Below, piece after piece: positions 8,208 to 17,435 of a stretch of 64,000 nucleotides of DNA (position 1 is the stretch's first letter; the number at the start of each line of letters is the position of its first letter). Below the pieces are notes generated by a model, which was not told where the DNA came from, did no database searches, and was given only the letters and a program-made list of their open reading frames with translations. The translations under genes were made by a program, and so were the position numbers. Origin of the DNA: Sulfurovum sp. UBA7648 (GTDB lineage Bacteria; Campylobacterota; Campylobacteria; Campylobacterales; Sulfurovaceae); NCBI GenBank assembly GCA_002483605.1, contig DLIG01000021.1, positions 191,988 through 255,987 on the forward strand, given 5' to 3'.

Positions 8208-9771
8208 CTATAGAGTAGTTATCTTTCTTTTTGCTTTTATATTTGGGATAGTGTTTTCTTTGCCTTCTTTGCTGCAGAGCGACTGGGGCAAGAAGATAAC
8301 TTTGGGGCTTGACTTGCAAGGCGGGCTTCATATGGTACTTGGCGTAAAGAGTGAAGTAGCTATAGAATCTCGCACGAAATCAATCGCAACTTCAATTAAG
8401 TATCTGCTTGACGACCAAGAGATCATTTATGACAATGTAGCGATTAAGCAAAACGGTATAACTTTGGAATTGCTTGATAGCGACGATGTAGCTAAATTTC
8501 AAGCAATTGTTAAAAAAGAGTTAGAAGGTACAACGTTAACCCAGAACGGTATGGTTTTTACTATAGCTATGACTCCAGAAGAGATAGAGCGAACCAAACA
8601 AAACGCTATATCCCAAGCAGTTGAAACTATTAGAAGCCGTTTGGATCTGTTTGGACTTGCAGAACCTACTGTTGCCAAACAAGGAGAAGACAAGATACTT
8701 GTCGAAATTCCTGGCATCAAAACTCCTGCTGATGAGCAAAGGGTAAGAGAGCTTATAGCCAAAACGGCACATCTGCAAATGATGGCTGTCGATGAAGACA
8801 GGGCGGCTAGGGTTTTGAGCATGAGCGAGGCTGAAGCCGCACAGTATGGGGATGTAATTTTGAACGATGTTAAAACTCCAGAAAAATATCTTCTCAAAGA
8901 GATACCGGTACTTGACGGTTCAATGCTTACTGATGCGAGTGTGGGCTATAGCCAAAGTAACCAGCCTGTGATCAATTTTGTACTCAACGGTGAAGGTGCC
9001 AAGATATTTGGTGATTTTTCAGGTAAAAGCGTAGGCAAGAGAATGGCTATAGTACTTGATAATAAAGTATATTCAGCTCCTGTGATCAATGAGCGGATCG
9101 GCGGCGGAAAAGGGCAGATTTCTGGCAATTTCACCCAGCAAGAAGCCCACGATATAGCTATAGCATTAAGATCAGGTGCATTGCTTGCACCTGTAGTTGT
9201 AGAAGAAAAACGCACTATAGGGCCAAGCCTCGGTGCTGATAGTATCCAATCAAGCACCATAGCTTTAGTGGTCGGATTTGGAGCTGTTGCTTTGTTTATG
9301 ATAGTTTATTATGGGCTATCAGGAGTTTTAGCCAATATTGCGCTGATTGCTAATTTGTTCATCATTATAGCTGTTATGGCACTTTTTGGGGCAACATTGA
9401 CATTGCCCGGAATGGCTGGAATAGTGCTTACTGTCGGTATGGCAGTCGATTCGAATGTCATTATTTTGGAGAGAATCAGAGAAGTTTTGCGCGAAGGCAA
9501 ATCTATAGCCAAAGCAATAGAAGACGGTTATGCCAATGCATTTAGTGCTATATTTGATGCAAATATAACAACCTTGATAGCTGCAGTTGCACTATATGTT
9601 TATGGTACAGGACCGATCAAGGGGTTTGCTTTAACCATTAGCATAGGCATACTTGTTTCTATGCTTACGGCAATTTTAGGAACACACGGGATCTACAATA
9701 TGATTGTCTCCAAGATAGATAAAAATGCTATTAGCAAATGGTTTGGTATCAAAAAAGAGGAGACTATATAA
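8194..9771 (+). CDS. secD: Protein translocase subunit SecD
   Basis: Inner-membrane export factor that uses the proton gradient to pull proteins out of SecYEG. The 525-residue protein has an N-terminal membrane segment, GLDLQGGLHMVLGV (the D1 signature), the periplasmic P1 domain, and a C-terminal five-helix RND-like half with AGIVLTVGMAVDSNVIILERI. SecD length is normal for the phylum. It overlaps yajC by 14 nt and secF by 1 nt (TAATG). Confidence 0.96.
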   Translation: MKMFNYRVVIFLFAFIFGIVFSLPSLLQSDWGKKITLGLDLQGGLHMVLGVKSEVAIESRTKSIATSIKYLLDDQEIIYDNVAIKQNGITLELLDSDDVAKFQAIVKKELEGTTLTQNGMVFTIAMTPEEIERTKQNAISQAVETIRSRLDLFGLAEPTVAKQGEDKILVEIPGIKTPADEQRVRELIAKTAHLQMMAVDEDRAARVLSMSEAEAAQYGDVILNDVKTPEKYLLKEIPVLDGSMLTDASVGYSQSNQPVINFVLNGEGAKIFGDFSGKSVGKRMAIVLDNKVYSAPVINERIGGGKGQISGNFTQQEAHDIAIALRSGALLAPVVVEEKRTIGPSLGADSIQSSTIALVVGFGAVALFMIVYYGLSGVLANIALIANLFIIIAVMALFGATLTLPGMAGIVLTVGMAVDSNVIILERIREVLREGKSIAKAIEDGYANAFSAIFDANITTLIAAVALYVYGTGPIKGFALTISIGILVSMLTAILGTHGIYNMIVSKIDKNAISKWFGIKKEETI

Positions 9772-10742
9772 TGGAAATTTTTAAATTAAAAGAACCATTC
9801 GGATTCATGAGGCATGCCAAGCGTTTTGGCTTGCTCTCGCTCGTATTGGTACTGGGATCTTGGTTTTTGATATTCACTAAAGGGTTTAATTATGGTATTG
9901 ATTTTGCCGGCGGTACACTGATACAGGTAAAATATGAGCAAAAAGCACCCATAGATGAGATCAGGAGAGTGCTTGATGCGACTAAAACATTTCAAGGTGC
10001 GCAAGTAACAAATTTTGGCGGCGATGATGAAGTCGTCATTAAAATCAAGAAAGTGTCCTCTGATGTTACAAATGATACTTCAGACGAGATAAAAAACGTA
10101 CTTCACACCACAGGCAAATTTGATATAAGACGCGTTGATATGGTTGGCGCAAAAGTCGGAAATGAACTTCGAGAAAAAGGAATGATGGCTCTTGTGTTGG
10201 CTGTGATCGGGATTTTGATCTATGTTTCATATCAATTTGAGTGGCGTTTTGCGGTTGCTTCTGTATTGGCGTTGGTTCATGATGTGAGTATTGCTCTTGG
10301 AGCAATTGTGCTTTTATCGATCGAAGTAAATTTAGATATTTTAGCAGCTATTTTGACGCTTTTGGGATATTCCATCAATGATACGATTATTGTTTTTGAT
10401 AGGATCAGGGATAGCATTAGACGTACAAAACAGACAAATTTGTTTGTTCTTATAGATGAATCTATTACTATGACGCTTTCAAGAACGACCTTAACTTCTT
10501 TGACTGTATTTATAGTTGTTTTGTTTTTGTATCTTTTTGGAGGAGAGATCATCAACGGATTTAGTTTGACACTTTTAATAGGAGTCATTGTCGGTACATA
10601 TTCATCTATTTTTATTGCTTCGCCTTTGTCTCAATGGCTTGGTTTTTCAATCGAAAAATTTAGAGCGAAAGAAGCTGAAAAACTAAAAAGAGAAAAAGAA
10701 AAAGAGCGTATGCGTGCCATGTATGAACAAGGGACGTTGTAA
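9771..10742 (+). CDS. secF: Protein translocase subunit SecF
   Basis: Partner of SecD in export. The ATG at 9771 is chosen because AAAGAGGAG lies just upstream and it forms a TAATG junction with secD; an upstream in-frame start inside secD is less likely. The 323 residues contain GIDFAGGTLIQVKY near the N-terminus, a small periplasmic domain, six predicted membrane segments and the LGYSINDTIIVFDRIRD signature. The C-terminal tail is long, charged and helical (about 300-323). Confidence 0.96.
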   Translation: MEIFKLKEPFGFMRHAKRFGLLSLVLVLGSWFLIFTKGFNYGIDFAGGTLIQVKYEQKAPIDEIRRVLDATKTFQGAQVTNFGGDDEVVIKIKKVSSDVTNDTSDEIKNVLHTTGKFDIRRVDMVGAKVGNELREKGMMALVLAVIGILIYVSYQFEWRFAVASVLALVHDVSIALGAIVLLSIEVNLDILAAILTLLGYSINDTIIVFDRIRDSIRRTKQTNLFVLIDESITMTLSRTTLTSLTVFIVVLFLYLFGGEIINGFSLTLLIGVIVGTYSSIFIASPLSQWLGFSIEKFRAKEAEKLKREKEKERMRAMYEQGTL

Positions 10743-10747
10743 TCATC

Positions 10748-12841
10748 ATGTATATGCAATATCATAAAATGACAACATTGGATGGCAATGATATTGAAAC
10801 AAAAAGAGAAGAGATCTTAGCCTATTTTCAAAATTGTTTTCGAAGGTATGAATCTCTTTTTGAGCTCTTGGGAGATGAAAAAGCCTACTATGAAAAAGCA
10901 AATCCTCTCAGGCACCCTCTGATCTTCTATTTTGGCCATACGGCCGTATTTTTTATAAATAAACTCGAATTATCTAAGATCATAGACCATAGGATCGATC
11001 CATATCTAGAATCTATTTTTGCAATTGGTGTAGATGAAATGAGTTGGGATGATCTTGATGAGACAAATTACAATTGGCCTTCGATATCCGACACATTGGC
11101 ATATAGACAAAAAGTATTTGATCTGGTATCGGATCTAATAATTACTATGCCTTTAACGTTGCCAATCACATGGGATTCTCCTTGGTGGGTTATAATGATG
11201 GGAATAGAGCACGAAAATATACATCTAGAGACATCATCTGTGCTTATGAGACAATTGCCTATAGAATATATAAAAGCATCATATGAATTCCAGCCATCTT
11301 TGGAATGCGGCGATCATCCGCAAAATATTTTTATACAAGTTCCGCGAGGTAAAATTTTCATAGGCAAGTCTCACCAGCACGATCTATATTATGGCTGGGA
11401 TAATGAATACGGTATTCATGAAGCTGATATTCCTGCATTTAAAGCTTCCAAATTTTTAGTTTCAAATGGCGAGTTTTTGGAGTTTGTAAATGACGATGGA
11501 TATAAAAAAGATATCTATTGGGATAAAGAAGCCCTAGATTGGAGAAATTATACAAATGCATCATATCCTGAGTTTTGGGTGAAAACAGATGATGGCTATA
11601 AACTACGTACTCTCATCCATGAAATTCCTCTGCCTCTTAATTGGCCTGTAGAAGTCAACTGTCTTGAGGCAAACGCATTTTGTAAATGGCTAAGTGAAAA
11701 AAGCTCACAGCCTATATCGTTACCAACAGAAGATGAATACTACAGAATGTTGGAAATCTCCAAAAAAACAAATGATGTGAATATTGCAAACATTGATCTA
11801 TTGGGCTCTTTTTCCAGTACCCCGGTAGATAAGTATAAACATGGAGAATTTTATGATCTGATAGGCAATGTGTGGCAGTGGACAAAAACCCCTATTTATC
11901 CGTTTGATACTTTCAAAGTTCATCCTGCTTATGATGATTTTACGGTGCCTACATTTGACGGCAAACATAATTTGATCAAAGGCGGTTCGTGGATAAGCTG
12001 CGGTAATCTCGCATTGCCCAATAGCCGTTATGCTTTTAGAAGACATTTTTATCAACATGCCGGTTTTCGATATGTAGTCAGCGGATATAATGAGCATATC
12101 CAATTTGGCACATACACTAAAGATAAAGTAGTATCAGAGTATTGCCACTTTGAGTGGGGTGAAAATGTGCTGGGTGTTCCCAATTTTCCTAAAAATTGCA
12201 TAGATATCGCTGCAAAGTATCTAAAAGGCAGACAAACTTCTAGAGCACTGGATCTGGGATGTGCTATAGGAAGAAGCAGTTTTGAGCTTGCTAAAATTTT
12301 TGATGAAGTTATAGGAATAGATTTTTCAGCAAGATTCATACAATATGCTATTGAGCTAAAAACCGGCGGGGAACTCCATTATAGCATGCCGACAGAAGGA
12401 GAGCTCGAGTCACTGCATGAAATACGCCTGAGCGATTTTAAACTAGATAAATATGCCCATAAAGTTACATTTTGGCAAGGAGATGCTTGTAATCTAAAGT
12501 CTATATATAAAAACTTTGATCTTATTTTTGCAGGAAATCTTATAGACAGACTTTATGATCCTAAAAGATTTCTAGTATCTTTGAGTGAAAGGGTAAACAA
12601 GTGTGGTATCTTTGTTTTGACATCACCTTACACATGGCTTGAGGAGCATACGCCCAAAGATAAATGGCTTGGCGGTTTTATAAAAAACGGCAAAGCTGTA
12701 AAAACACTGGAATCTATCGGTGAGATCTTAGGCGATAAATTTAAACTTTTAGCTACTCATAATGTGCCTTTTGTGATCCAGGAAACATCTAGAAAACATC
12801 AGTATACAATTTCTCAAATGAGTATCTGGGAGAGAGTTTGA
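10748..12841 (+). CDS. ovoA: 5-histidylcysteine sulfoxide synthase / 4-mercaptohistidine N-methyltransferase
   Basis: Non-haem iron enzyme that makes the C-S bond between histidine and cysteine in ovothiol synthesis. The 697 residues show the full OvoA layout: a DinB-like N-terminal domain with the iron triad (H64, and H155-x3-H159-x-E161 in EHENIHLE), an FGE-sulfatase domain ending in LIGNVWQWT and KGGSWISCGN, and a C-terminal SAM methyltransferase (LDLGCAIGRSSFELA, about residue 500). Starts at 10748 or the ATG two codons on are both possible. It follows secF by 5 nt and overlaps ovoB by 4 nt. The methyltransferase domain points to ovothiol rather than ergothioneine. Confidence 0.93.
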   Translation: MYMQYHKMTTLDGNDIETKREEILAYFQNCFRRYESLFELLGDEKAYYEKANPLRHPLIFYFGHTAVFFINKLELSKIIDHRIDPYLESIFAIGVDEMSWDDLDETNYNWPSISDTLAYRQKVFDLVSDLIITMPLTLPITWDSPWWVIMMGIEHENIHLETSSVLMRQLPIEYIKASYEFQPSLECGDHPQNIFIQVPRGKIFIGKSHQHDLYYGWDNEYGIHEADIPAFKASKFLVSNGEFLEFVNDDGYKKDIYWDKEALDWRNYTNASYPEFWVKTDDGYKLRTLIHEIPLPLNWPVEVNCLEANAFCKWLSEKSSQPISLPTEDEYYRMLEISKKTNDVNIANIDLLGSFSSTPVDKYKHGEFYDLIGNVWQWTKTPIYPFDTFKVHPAYDDFTVPTFDGKHNLIKGGSWISCGNLALPNSRYAFRRHFYQHAGFRYVVSGYNEHIQFGTYTKDKVVSEYCHFEWGENVLGVPNFPKNCIDIAAKYLKGRQTSRALDLGCAIGRSSFELAKIFDEVIGIDFSARFIQYAIELKTGGELHYSMPTEGELESLHEIRLSDFKLDKYAHKVTFWQGDACNLKSIYKNFDLIFAGNLIDRLYDPKRFLVSLSERVNKCGIFVLTSPYTWLEEHTPKDKWLGGFIKNGKAVKTLESIGEILGDKFKLLATHNVPFVIQETSRKHQYTISQMSIWERV

Positions 12842-13992
12842 ACCAATTTTTGGAAATCAACAGAACAGGTACATATAGTGTCAAATATGAAGAGTCCAAA
12901 ACATTATTTGACAGCACGAATGTGATACCGATGTGGGTTGCCGATATGGATATAGCTGCACCAAAGGTTATTGTTGAAGCGATACAAAAAAGAGCTCAGC
13001 ACCCGATCTATGGTTATACCATATATCCTAAAGAGTATTTTGGATCGATCGTGCTATGGATGAAAAAAAGATATGGTCTGCTGATACAAGAATCTTGGGT
13101 AGTCCCTGCAAACGGTGTGGTCACTTCTATCAATTTTGCTATAGAAGCATATTCAAATATAGATGATTCGATCATAGTACAGACTCCTATCTACCCTCCG
13201 TTTATGAGTTCAGTTAAAAATCACAGAAGAAAATTGCTAGAAAATAAGCTTTTGTATATTGACGGAAAATATCATATAGATTTTGAAGATTTTGAAGAAA
13301 AAGCTAAAGAAGCAAAACTTTTTTTACTCTCATCACCGCATAATCCAACCGGAAGAGCATGGAGCAAAGAAGAGTTGACCAACTTAATGGAGATTTGCAA
13401 AAAATACGGAGTCGTAGTAGTTTCTGATGAGATTCATGCTGATCTGGTCTATAAGGGGCATAATATATCTTTCGCAAGCCTAGGATATGATAGATCTGTA
13501 GTGTTAAATTCTCCTTCAAAAACTTTTAATATAGCAGGATTAAAAACCTCATATGCTATAATCCCAAATAAAAAATTGAGATTTGCTTATCAGGCCGTTC
13601 AAAAAAATGCCGGAATAGAGAGTGGAAATCCATTTGGTATCGAAGCACTTATAGCCGCTTACAATGAGGGTGATCTATGGCTTGAAGAGCTAAAATCACA
13701 CTTAAGAGGCAATATCGATCTAATTAAAAACAGTCTAAAGGCAAATCGAATTCCTATAAAACCGATAGATACGGAAGCTACATTTTTGATGTGGCTGGAT
13801 TGCAAAGAACTTTTTGGTATACATAAGCAGATAACTGATTTTTTTTATAAAGAAGCTAAACTAGGATTGAGTGATGGAATATTATTTGGTAATGGCGGAG
13901 AGGGTTTTATGAGATTAAATTTCGGTACTTCGTCCGGTGTGATATCATTGGCTATGAAGCAACTTAACGAAGCTTATGCAAGGAAGCACTAA
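12838..13992 (+). CDS. ovoB: PLP-dependent C-S lyase, MalY/PatB family (ovothiol sulfoxide lyase OvoB)
   Basis: Fold-type I PLP enzyme of 384 residues in the MalY/PatB group, with VIPMWVADMDIAAPKVI near the N-terminus and the PLP lysine in NSPSKTFNIAGLKTS. In ovothiol synthesis the OvoA sulfoxide product is cleaved by a beta-lyase of this family to give 5-thiohistidine, pyruvate and ammonia. The gene starts with TTG inside a TTGA overlap with the ovoA stop, so translation is coupled, which strongly suggests this role. A cystathionine beta-lyase role is the alternative. Confidence 0.82.
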   Translation: MNQFLEINRTGTYSVKYEESKTLFDSTNVIPMWVADMDIAAPKVIVEAIQKRAQHPIYGYTIYPKEYFGSIVLWMKKRYGLLIQESWVVPANGVVTSINFAIEAYSNIDDSIIVQTPIYPPFMSSVKNHRRKLLENKLLYIDGKYHIDFEDFEEKAKEAKLFLLSSPHNPTGRAWSKEELTNLMEICKKYGVVVVSDEIHADLVYKGHNISFASLGYDRSVVLNSPSKTFNIAGLKTSYAIIPNKKLRFAYQAVQKNAGIESGNPFGIEALIAAYNEGDLWLEELKSHLRGNIDLIKNSLKANRIPIKPIDTEATFLMWLDCKELFGIHKQITDFFYKEAKLGLSDGILFGNGGEGFMRLNFGTSSGVISLAMKQLNEAYARKH

Positions 13993-15671
13993 TGCTGTTT
14001 AGATATATATCGGCATGGTTCATATTTGCTGCATGCGTTTTTGCACAATTGCCTGCGCCAATAGAAAATATGATAATAAAATCAGGCATTTCCACACGCG
14101 ATATAAGTATATCCATCAAAGAAAGCGGCACTTCAGGCAAATCAATAGCATCATTGAATCATAATACAGAAAGAATACCTGCATCCGTCATTAAAATAGC
14201 TACTACTTATGCCGGACTCTTAGAGTTGGGAAGCGGCTATAGATGGAAAACCGTAGTTTATAGCACAGATAATATCAGTGATGGAGCAGTTGACGGCAAT
14301 CTCTATATTAAAGGTTACGGTGACCCTGCATTTGAAACAAACGATGTGATCAAAATAGTCGAGTTTTTAAAATCTAGAGGGATCAGAACCATCAGCGGCG
14401 ATATAATAATGGATAGAAGCTATTTTGAATCATCCAATAACAGTAGTGCCAATTTTGACGAACATCCCTACAATCCTTACAATGCGATGCCTGACGCTAT
14501 GATGTTCAATCAAAATACTACTACTTTGTCCATAGAGGGGAGCCATGTTTCAAGCGATGTAACAGATAAAAGCTATGAGATAGACAATAGACTTCAAAGT
14601 GTTAATAAGCGGTGCACAGGAAGATACTCTTGGCCGTCAGCAAGGGTGATCACATCGTCACCAAAACCGATAGTTGTCTTATCAGGAAAGATATCTTCTC
14701 GCTGTTCTCCAAGGAAGATCACTCAAATCGTAACCAAGTCATATTTGGCTTGTTTTTATAGTTTTGCAGAACAATTTAAAAATGGGGGTATTAGATTTTC
14801 TGGTGGGCTGAAATTGGGAAATGTACCTTCAAATGCGAATGAGATCATAGTATATTATTCTAAGCCGTTTATGGAGATTATTTCCGAAACCAATAAAGAG
14901 AGTAATAATCTGTTTGCAAGGCAAATATTTCTCACTCTAGGGGCGCACAGTTCTAACTCAAAAGGCACACTTGTAAGATCACGCAAAGCAATGACTGATA
15001 TTTTAAATAAACATGGTGTTCGTCACGCATCTACGATAAAAGCAGATAACGGAAGCGGTTTGTCAAGAAATGCGAAGGCAACTTCTATGGCATTTGAGAG
15101 TCTGCTCGATAATGCATATTCTAAATATAATTCAAAATGGATGGAAACACTTTCTATTGCAGGAGTAGATGGAACTATAAAAAGACGATTTCCGTCCTCC
15201 CATCATCGCCGAGTATGGATGAAGACAGGAACAGTAAAAGGTGTAAAAAATATAGCCGGTTATGTACGCTCAAGATCTGGGACTGATTATACGGTTGTAA
15301 TTCTTGTAAATAGCCCAAAAGCCAAATACAGAGGGGCAAAGCTGGCAAATGAGATCATAGAATGGCTTGTAAATGGAGCAAATGACGAACGTATTGATAA
15401 ATCCGAAAGCCAGGCAGATAGAATTATCTCTGATTCCAAAGAAAAAGCCGATAAACATAAACATTTTATACAAGTTGGAACTTTTAAAGGGACAATTAAT
15501 AAGAAATTGCTCAAGAAGATAAAAAGTACAAGGCTTGATTATCGACTGGTATCAACTCATAAAGGCACAAAAGTTCTTGTAGGACCATTTGTCAATAAAC
15601 AAGATGCAAGATCACATCTCAAGAAAGTGCATCGCTCTATCTCTTCCACGGCTTTTATCGTTACTTTTTAA
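13992..15671 (+). CDS. dacB: D-alanyl-D-alanine carboxypeptidase/endopeptidase (PBP4 type) with SPOR domain
   Basis: Periplasmic penicillin-binding protein that trims peptidoglycan peptides. Residues 1-18 form a signal peptide. The serine active site is S65-x2-K68 (PASVIK), the second motif is in KESNN, and the KTG box is in WMKTGTVKGVKN, followed by AGYV. After residue about 485 comes a SPOR domain (KHKHFIQVGTFKG through VLVGPFVNKQDARSHLKKV), which binds denuded septal glycan. The fusion would target the enzyme to division sites. The start forms a TAATG overlap with ovoB, so it may be translated from the ovothiol message. Confidence 0.9.
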   Translation: MLFRYISAWFIFAACVFAQLPAPIENMIIKSGISTRDISISIKESGTSGKSIASLNHNTERIPASVIKIATTYAGLLELGSGYRWKTVVYSTDNISDGAVDGNLYIKGYGDPAFETNDVIKIVEFLKSRGIRTISGDIIMDRSYFESSNNSSANFDEHPYNPYNAMPDAMMFNQNTTTLSIEGSHVSSDVTDKSYEIDNRLQSVNKRCTGRYSWPSARVITSSPKPIVVLSGKISSRCSPRKITQIVTKSYLACFYSFAEQFKNGGIRFSGGLKLGNVPSNANEIIVYYSKPFMEIISETNKESNNLFARQIFLTLGAHSSNSKGTLVRSRKAMTDILNKHGVRHASTIKADNGSGLSRNAKATSMAFESLLDNAYSKYNSKWMETLSIAGVDGTIKRRFPSSHHRRVWMKTGTVKGVKNIAGYVRSRSGTDYTVVILVNSPKAKYRGAKLANEIIEWLVNGANDERIDKSESQADRIISDSKEKADKHKHFIQVGTFKGTINKKLLKKIKSTRLDYRLVSTHKGTKVLVGPFVNKQDARSHLKKVHRSISSTAFIVTF

Positions 15672-15683
15672 CTCCAATTTAGA

Positions 15684-15689
15684 TATAAT
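15684..15689 (+). promoter_or_regulatory. -10 box of the aminotransferase-murC-mutS2 operon
   Basis: TATAAT in a TTTAGATATAATATT context, with transcription expected to begin about 12 nt before the ATG at 15709. The spacer after dacB is only 37 bp. Confidence 0.55.
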
Positions 15690-15708
15690 ATTCTAAAACG
15701 AGACATAA

Positions 15709-16827
15709 ATGCAATTTGAATCATATCCATTTGAGAAGCTTAATGTATTATTGAGTAATATATCTCCGAATGAAGAATTTTCTCCTCTTAGCCTTACAAT
15801 AGGTGAGCCGCAATTTGATACACCATTGTTTATCCAAGAAGTTTTAAGCAATAGCGTATCATTGCTAAATAAATATCCAAAAACTGCCGGTGAAGATTAT
15901 CTAAAAAATGGAATGCTAAGCTATCTTAAAAGCCGTTTTGATATCTCTTTGCAACCAGAAGAGATAGTGCCGTCTTTTGGTACTAGAGAAGTATTGTTCA
16001 ATTTTCCGCAATTTTTGCTTTATGATAAACCAAGTCCGGTAATGGTATTTCCAAACCCATTTTATCAGATCTATGAAGGAGCTGCCATAGCTTCAAGAGC
16101 TAAGGTAAGGTATCTTGCACTTGAGGCAAAAAACAATTTTTTGCCTCAAATAGATGAGTCTGTTTTAAGCGACACAGATCTGGTTATTTTGAATTCCCCA
16201 AATAATCCAACAGGCTCTGTAATGAGTTTTGAGAGCCTTAAAGAGTGGGTAAGATTGGCCTTAAAATATGATTTTGTGCTATTAAATGATGAATGTTACA
16301 TAGATCTATATACAAGTGAACCATTACCGTCGATCCTAAATGCCAGTATTGCTGTAGGGAACAGTGAATTTAAAAATATTTTGGCTATCAATTCCATATC
16401 AAAACGCTCATCAGCTCCAGGGCTTCGCAGCGGATTTATAGCCGGAGATGCAAAGATCCTCAAAAAATATTTGGAGTATCGTACATACGTTGGATGTGCA
16501 TCTCCGCTTCCTTTGCAAGCAGCTGCAGCAGCAGCGTGGAGCGAGCAATCGCATGTAGATGTGTTTCGCAATCAATACAAAGCCAATCTGAAATTGGCTC
16601 ATGAGATTTTGGGTGTAAAAGTTACAGAGGCTACATTTTATGTATGGTTAAAAGTAGGTGATGAACTCGAATTTACAAAAAAACTTTATAGGGATTTCAA
16701 TGTCAAAGTATTACCAGGATCTTTTTTGGGCAGAAATGAAGCGGGAAAAGGATACGTAAGACTTGCTCTTGTTTATAATGAAGAGACAACTAGAGAAGCA
16801 CTAAATAGAATTAAAAAAGCACTATAA
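15709..16827 (+). CDS. dapC: Class I/II aminotransferase, probable N-succinyldiaminopimelate aminotransferase
   Basis: PLP enzyme of 372 residues. It has SLTIGEPQFDTPLFIQE at the N-terminus, NSPNNPTGSVMS in the PLP region, the lysine in NSISKRSSAPGLRSGF, and a C-terminal VRLALV segment. The same position next to murC is seen for an aminotransferase in Helicobacter, where a DapC-type role in lysine/diaminopimelate synthesis is often given. Linkage to murC and mutS2 fits a cell-wall role, but aspartate aminotransferase cannot be excluded by eye. Confidence 0.72.
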   Translation: MQFESYPFEKLNVLLSNISPNEEFSPLSLTIGEPQFDTPLFIQEVLSNSVSLLNKYPKTAGEDYLKNGMLSYLKSRFDISLQPEEIVPSFGTREVLFNFPQFLLYDKPSPVMVFPNPFYQIYEGAAIASRAKVRYLALEAKNNFLPQIDESVLSDTDLVILNSPNNPTGSVMSFESLKEWVRLALKYDFVLLNDECYIDLYTSEPLPSILNASIAVGNSEFKNILAINSISKRSSAPGLRSGFIAGDAKILKKYLEYRTYVGCASPLPLQAAAAAAWSEQSHVDVFRNQYKANLKLAHEILGVKVTEATFYVWLKVGDELEFTKKLYRDFNVKVLPGSFLGRNEAGKGYVRLALVYNEETTREALNRIKKAL

Positions 16828-16844
16828 TAAAAAAGGATGATGCT

Positions 16845-17435
16845 ATGGCTAATGATATAAATATAGAAGAATTAAAACAAAACGAAGAATTTCTAGATTT
16901 TTTGAAAACTTTAGAAATTCAAATGAAAGAAGAATCAAGTGTATCAAAAGGATATCAGCTTTTGGATGCAAAAATTGTAATGGGCAGCAATGAAGATGAG
17001 ATAAATGATGTATTCACTTTTTTAGTTTCTGCTTCATTTGATAAATTATCTGAAAATTTAGCAAATAATATTAAATTTGATATCAAAAACAGTGAAGACC
17101 TAGCAGCCACAAGAGCTTTGTATGAGCATGCAATCCAATTGTACAGTGAAGATGATAAAAAGGGAGCCAAAGAATTGTTTTTGGCGTTAACCCATACTAT
17201 TGGTGATGAAAATTTGAGCGAGTCTATGCTAATTCATTCTGCTGTTGTTATAGCTGGGTATAGTTTTGACCAATTTATCGACGATTTGGTTGATAGTAAT
17301 ATAGATACGTTCAATGAAATACCTTATTTTATTCAAAACTATACGCAGCCAAATGATATTTTGATAAATATGTTAAGCAAGCATGTAAAGGAAGCAAAAG
17401 ATATATTATCCAAACTAGAAGGAGCCAATAAATGA
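16845..17435 (+). CDS. Hypothetical acidic helical protein between aminotransferase and murC
   Basis: Unrecognised 196-residue soluble protein, rich in Asp and Glu, predicted mostly helical (DINIEELKQNEEFLDFLKTLE; later EDLAATRALYEHAIQLYSED resembles one TPR-like helix pair). No signal peptide or cysteine. It begins 17 nt after the aminotransferase stop with AAAGGATGATGCT as ribosome binding region and overlaps murC by 4 nt, so it is translationally coupled to a cell-wall gene. Confidence 0.7.
   Translation: MANDINIEELKQNEEFLDFLKTLEIQMKEESSVSKGYQLLDAKIVMGSNEDEINDVFTFLVSASFDKLSENLANNIKFDIKNSEDLAATRALYEHAIQLYSEDDKKGAKELFLALTHTIGDENLSESMLIHSAVVIAGYSFDQFIDDLVDSNIDTFNEIPYFIQNYTQPNDILINMLSKHVKEAKDILSKLEGANK

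Noticed and set aside
8499..8897. Long leftward frame within secD
   Set aside because: It is antisense to a well-conserved gene and shows no start signals; a by-product of codon use, like the other opposite-strand frames in this window.
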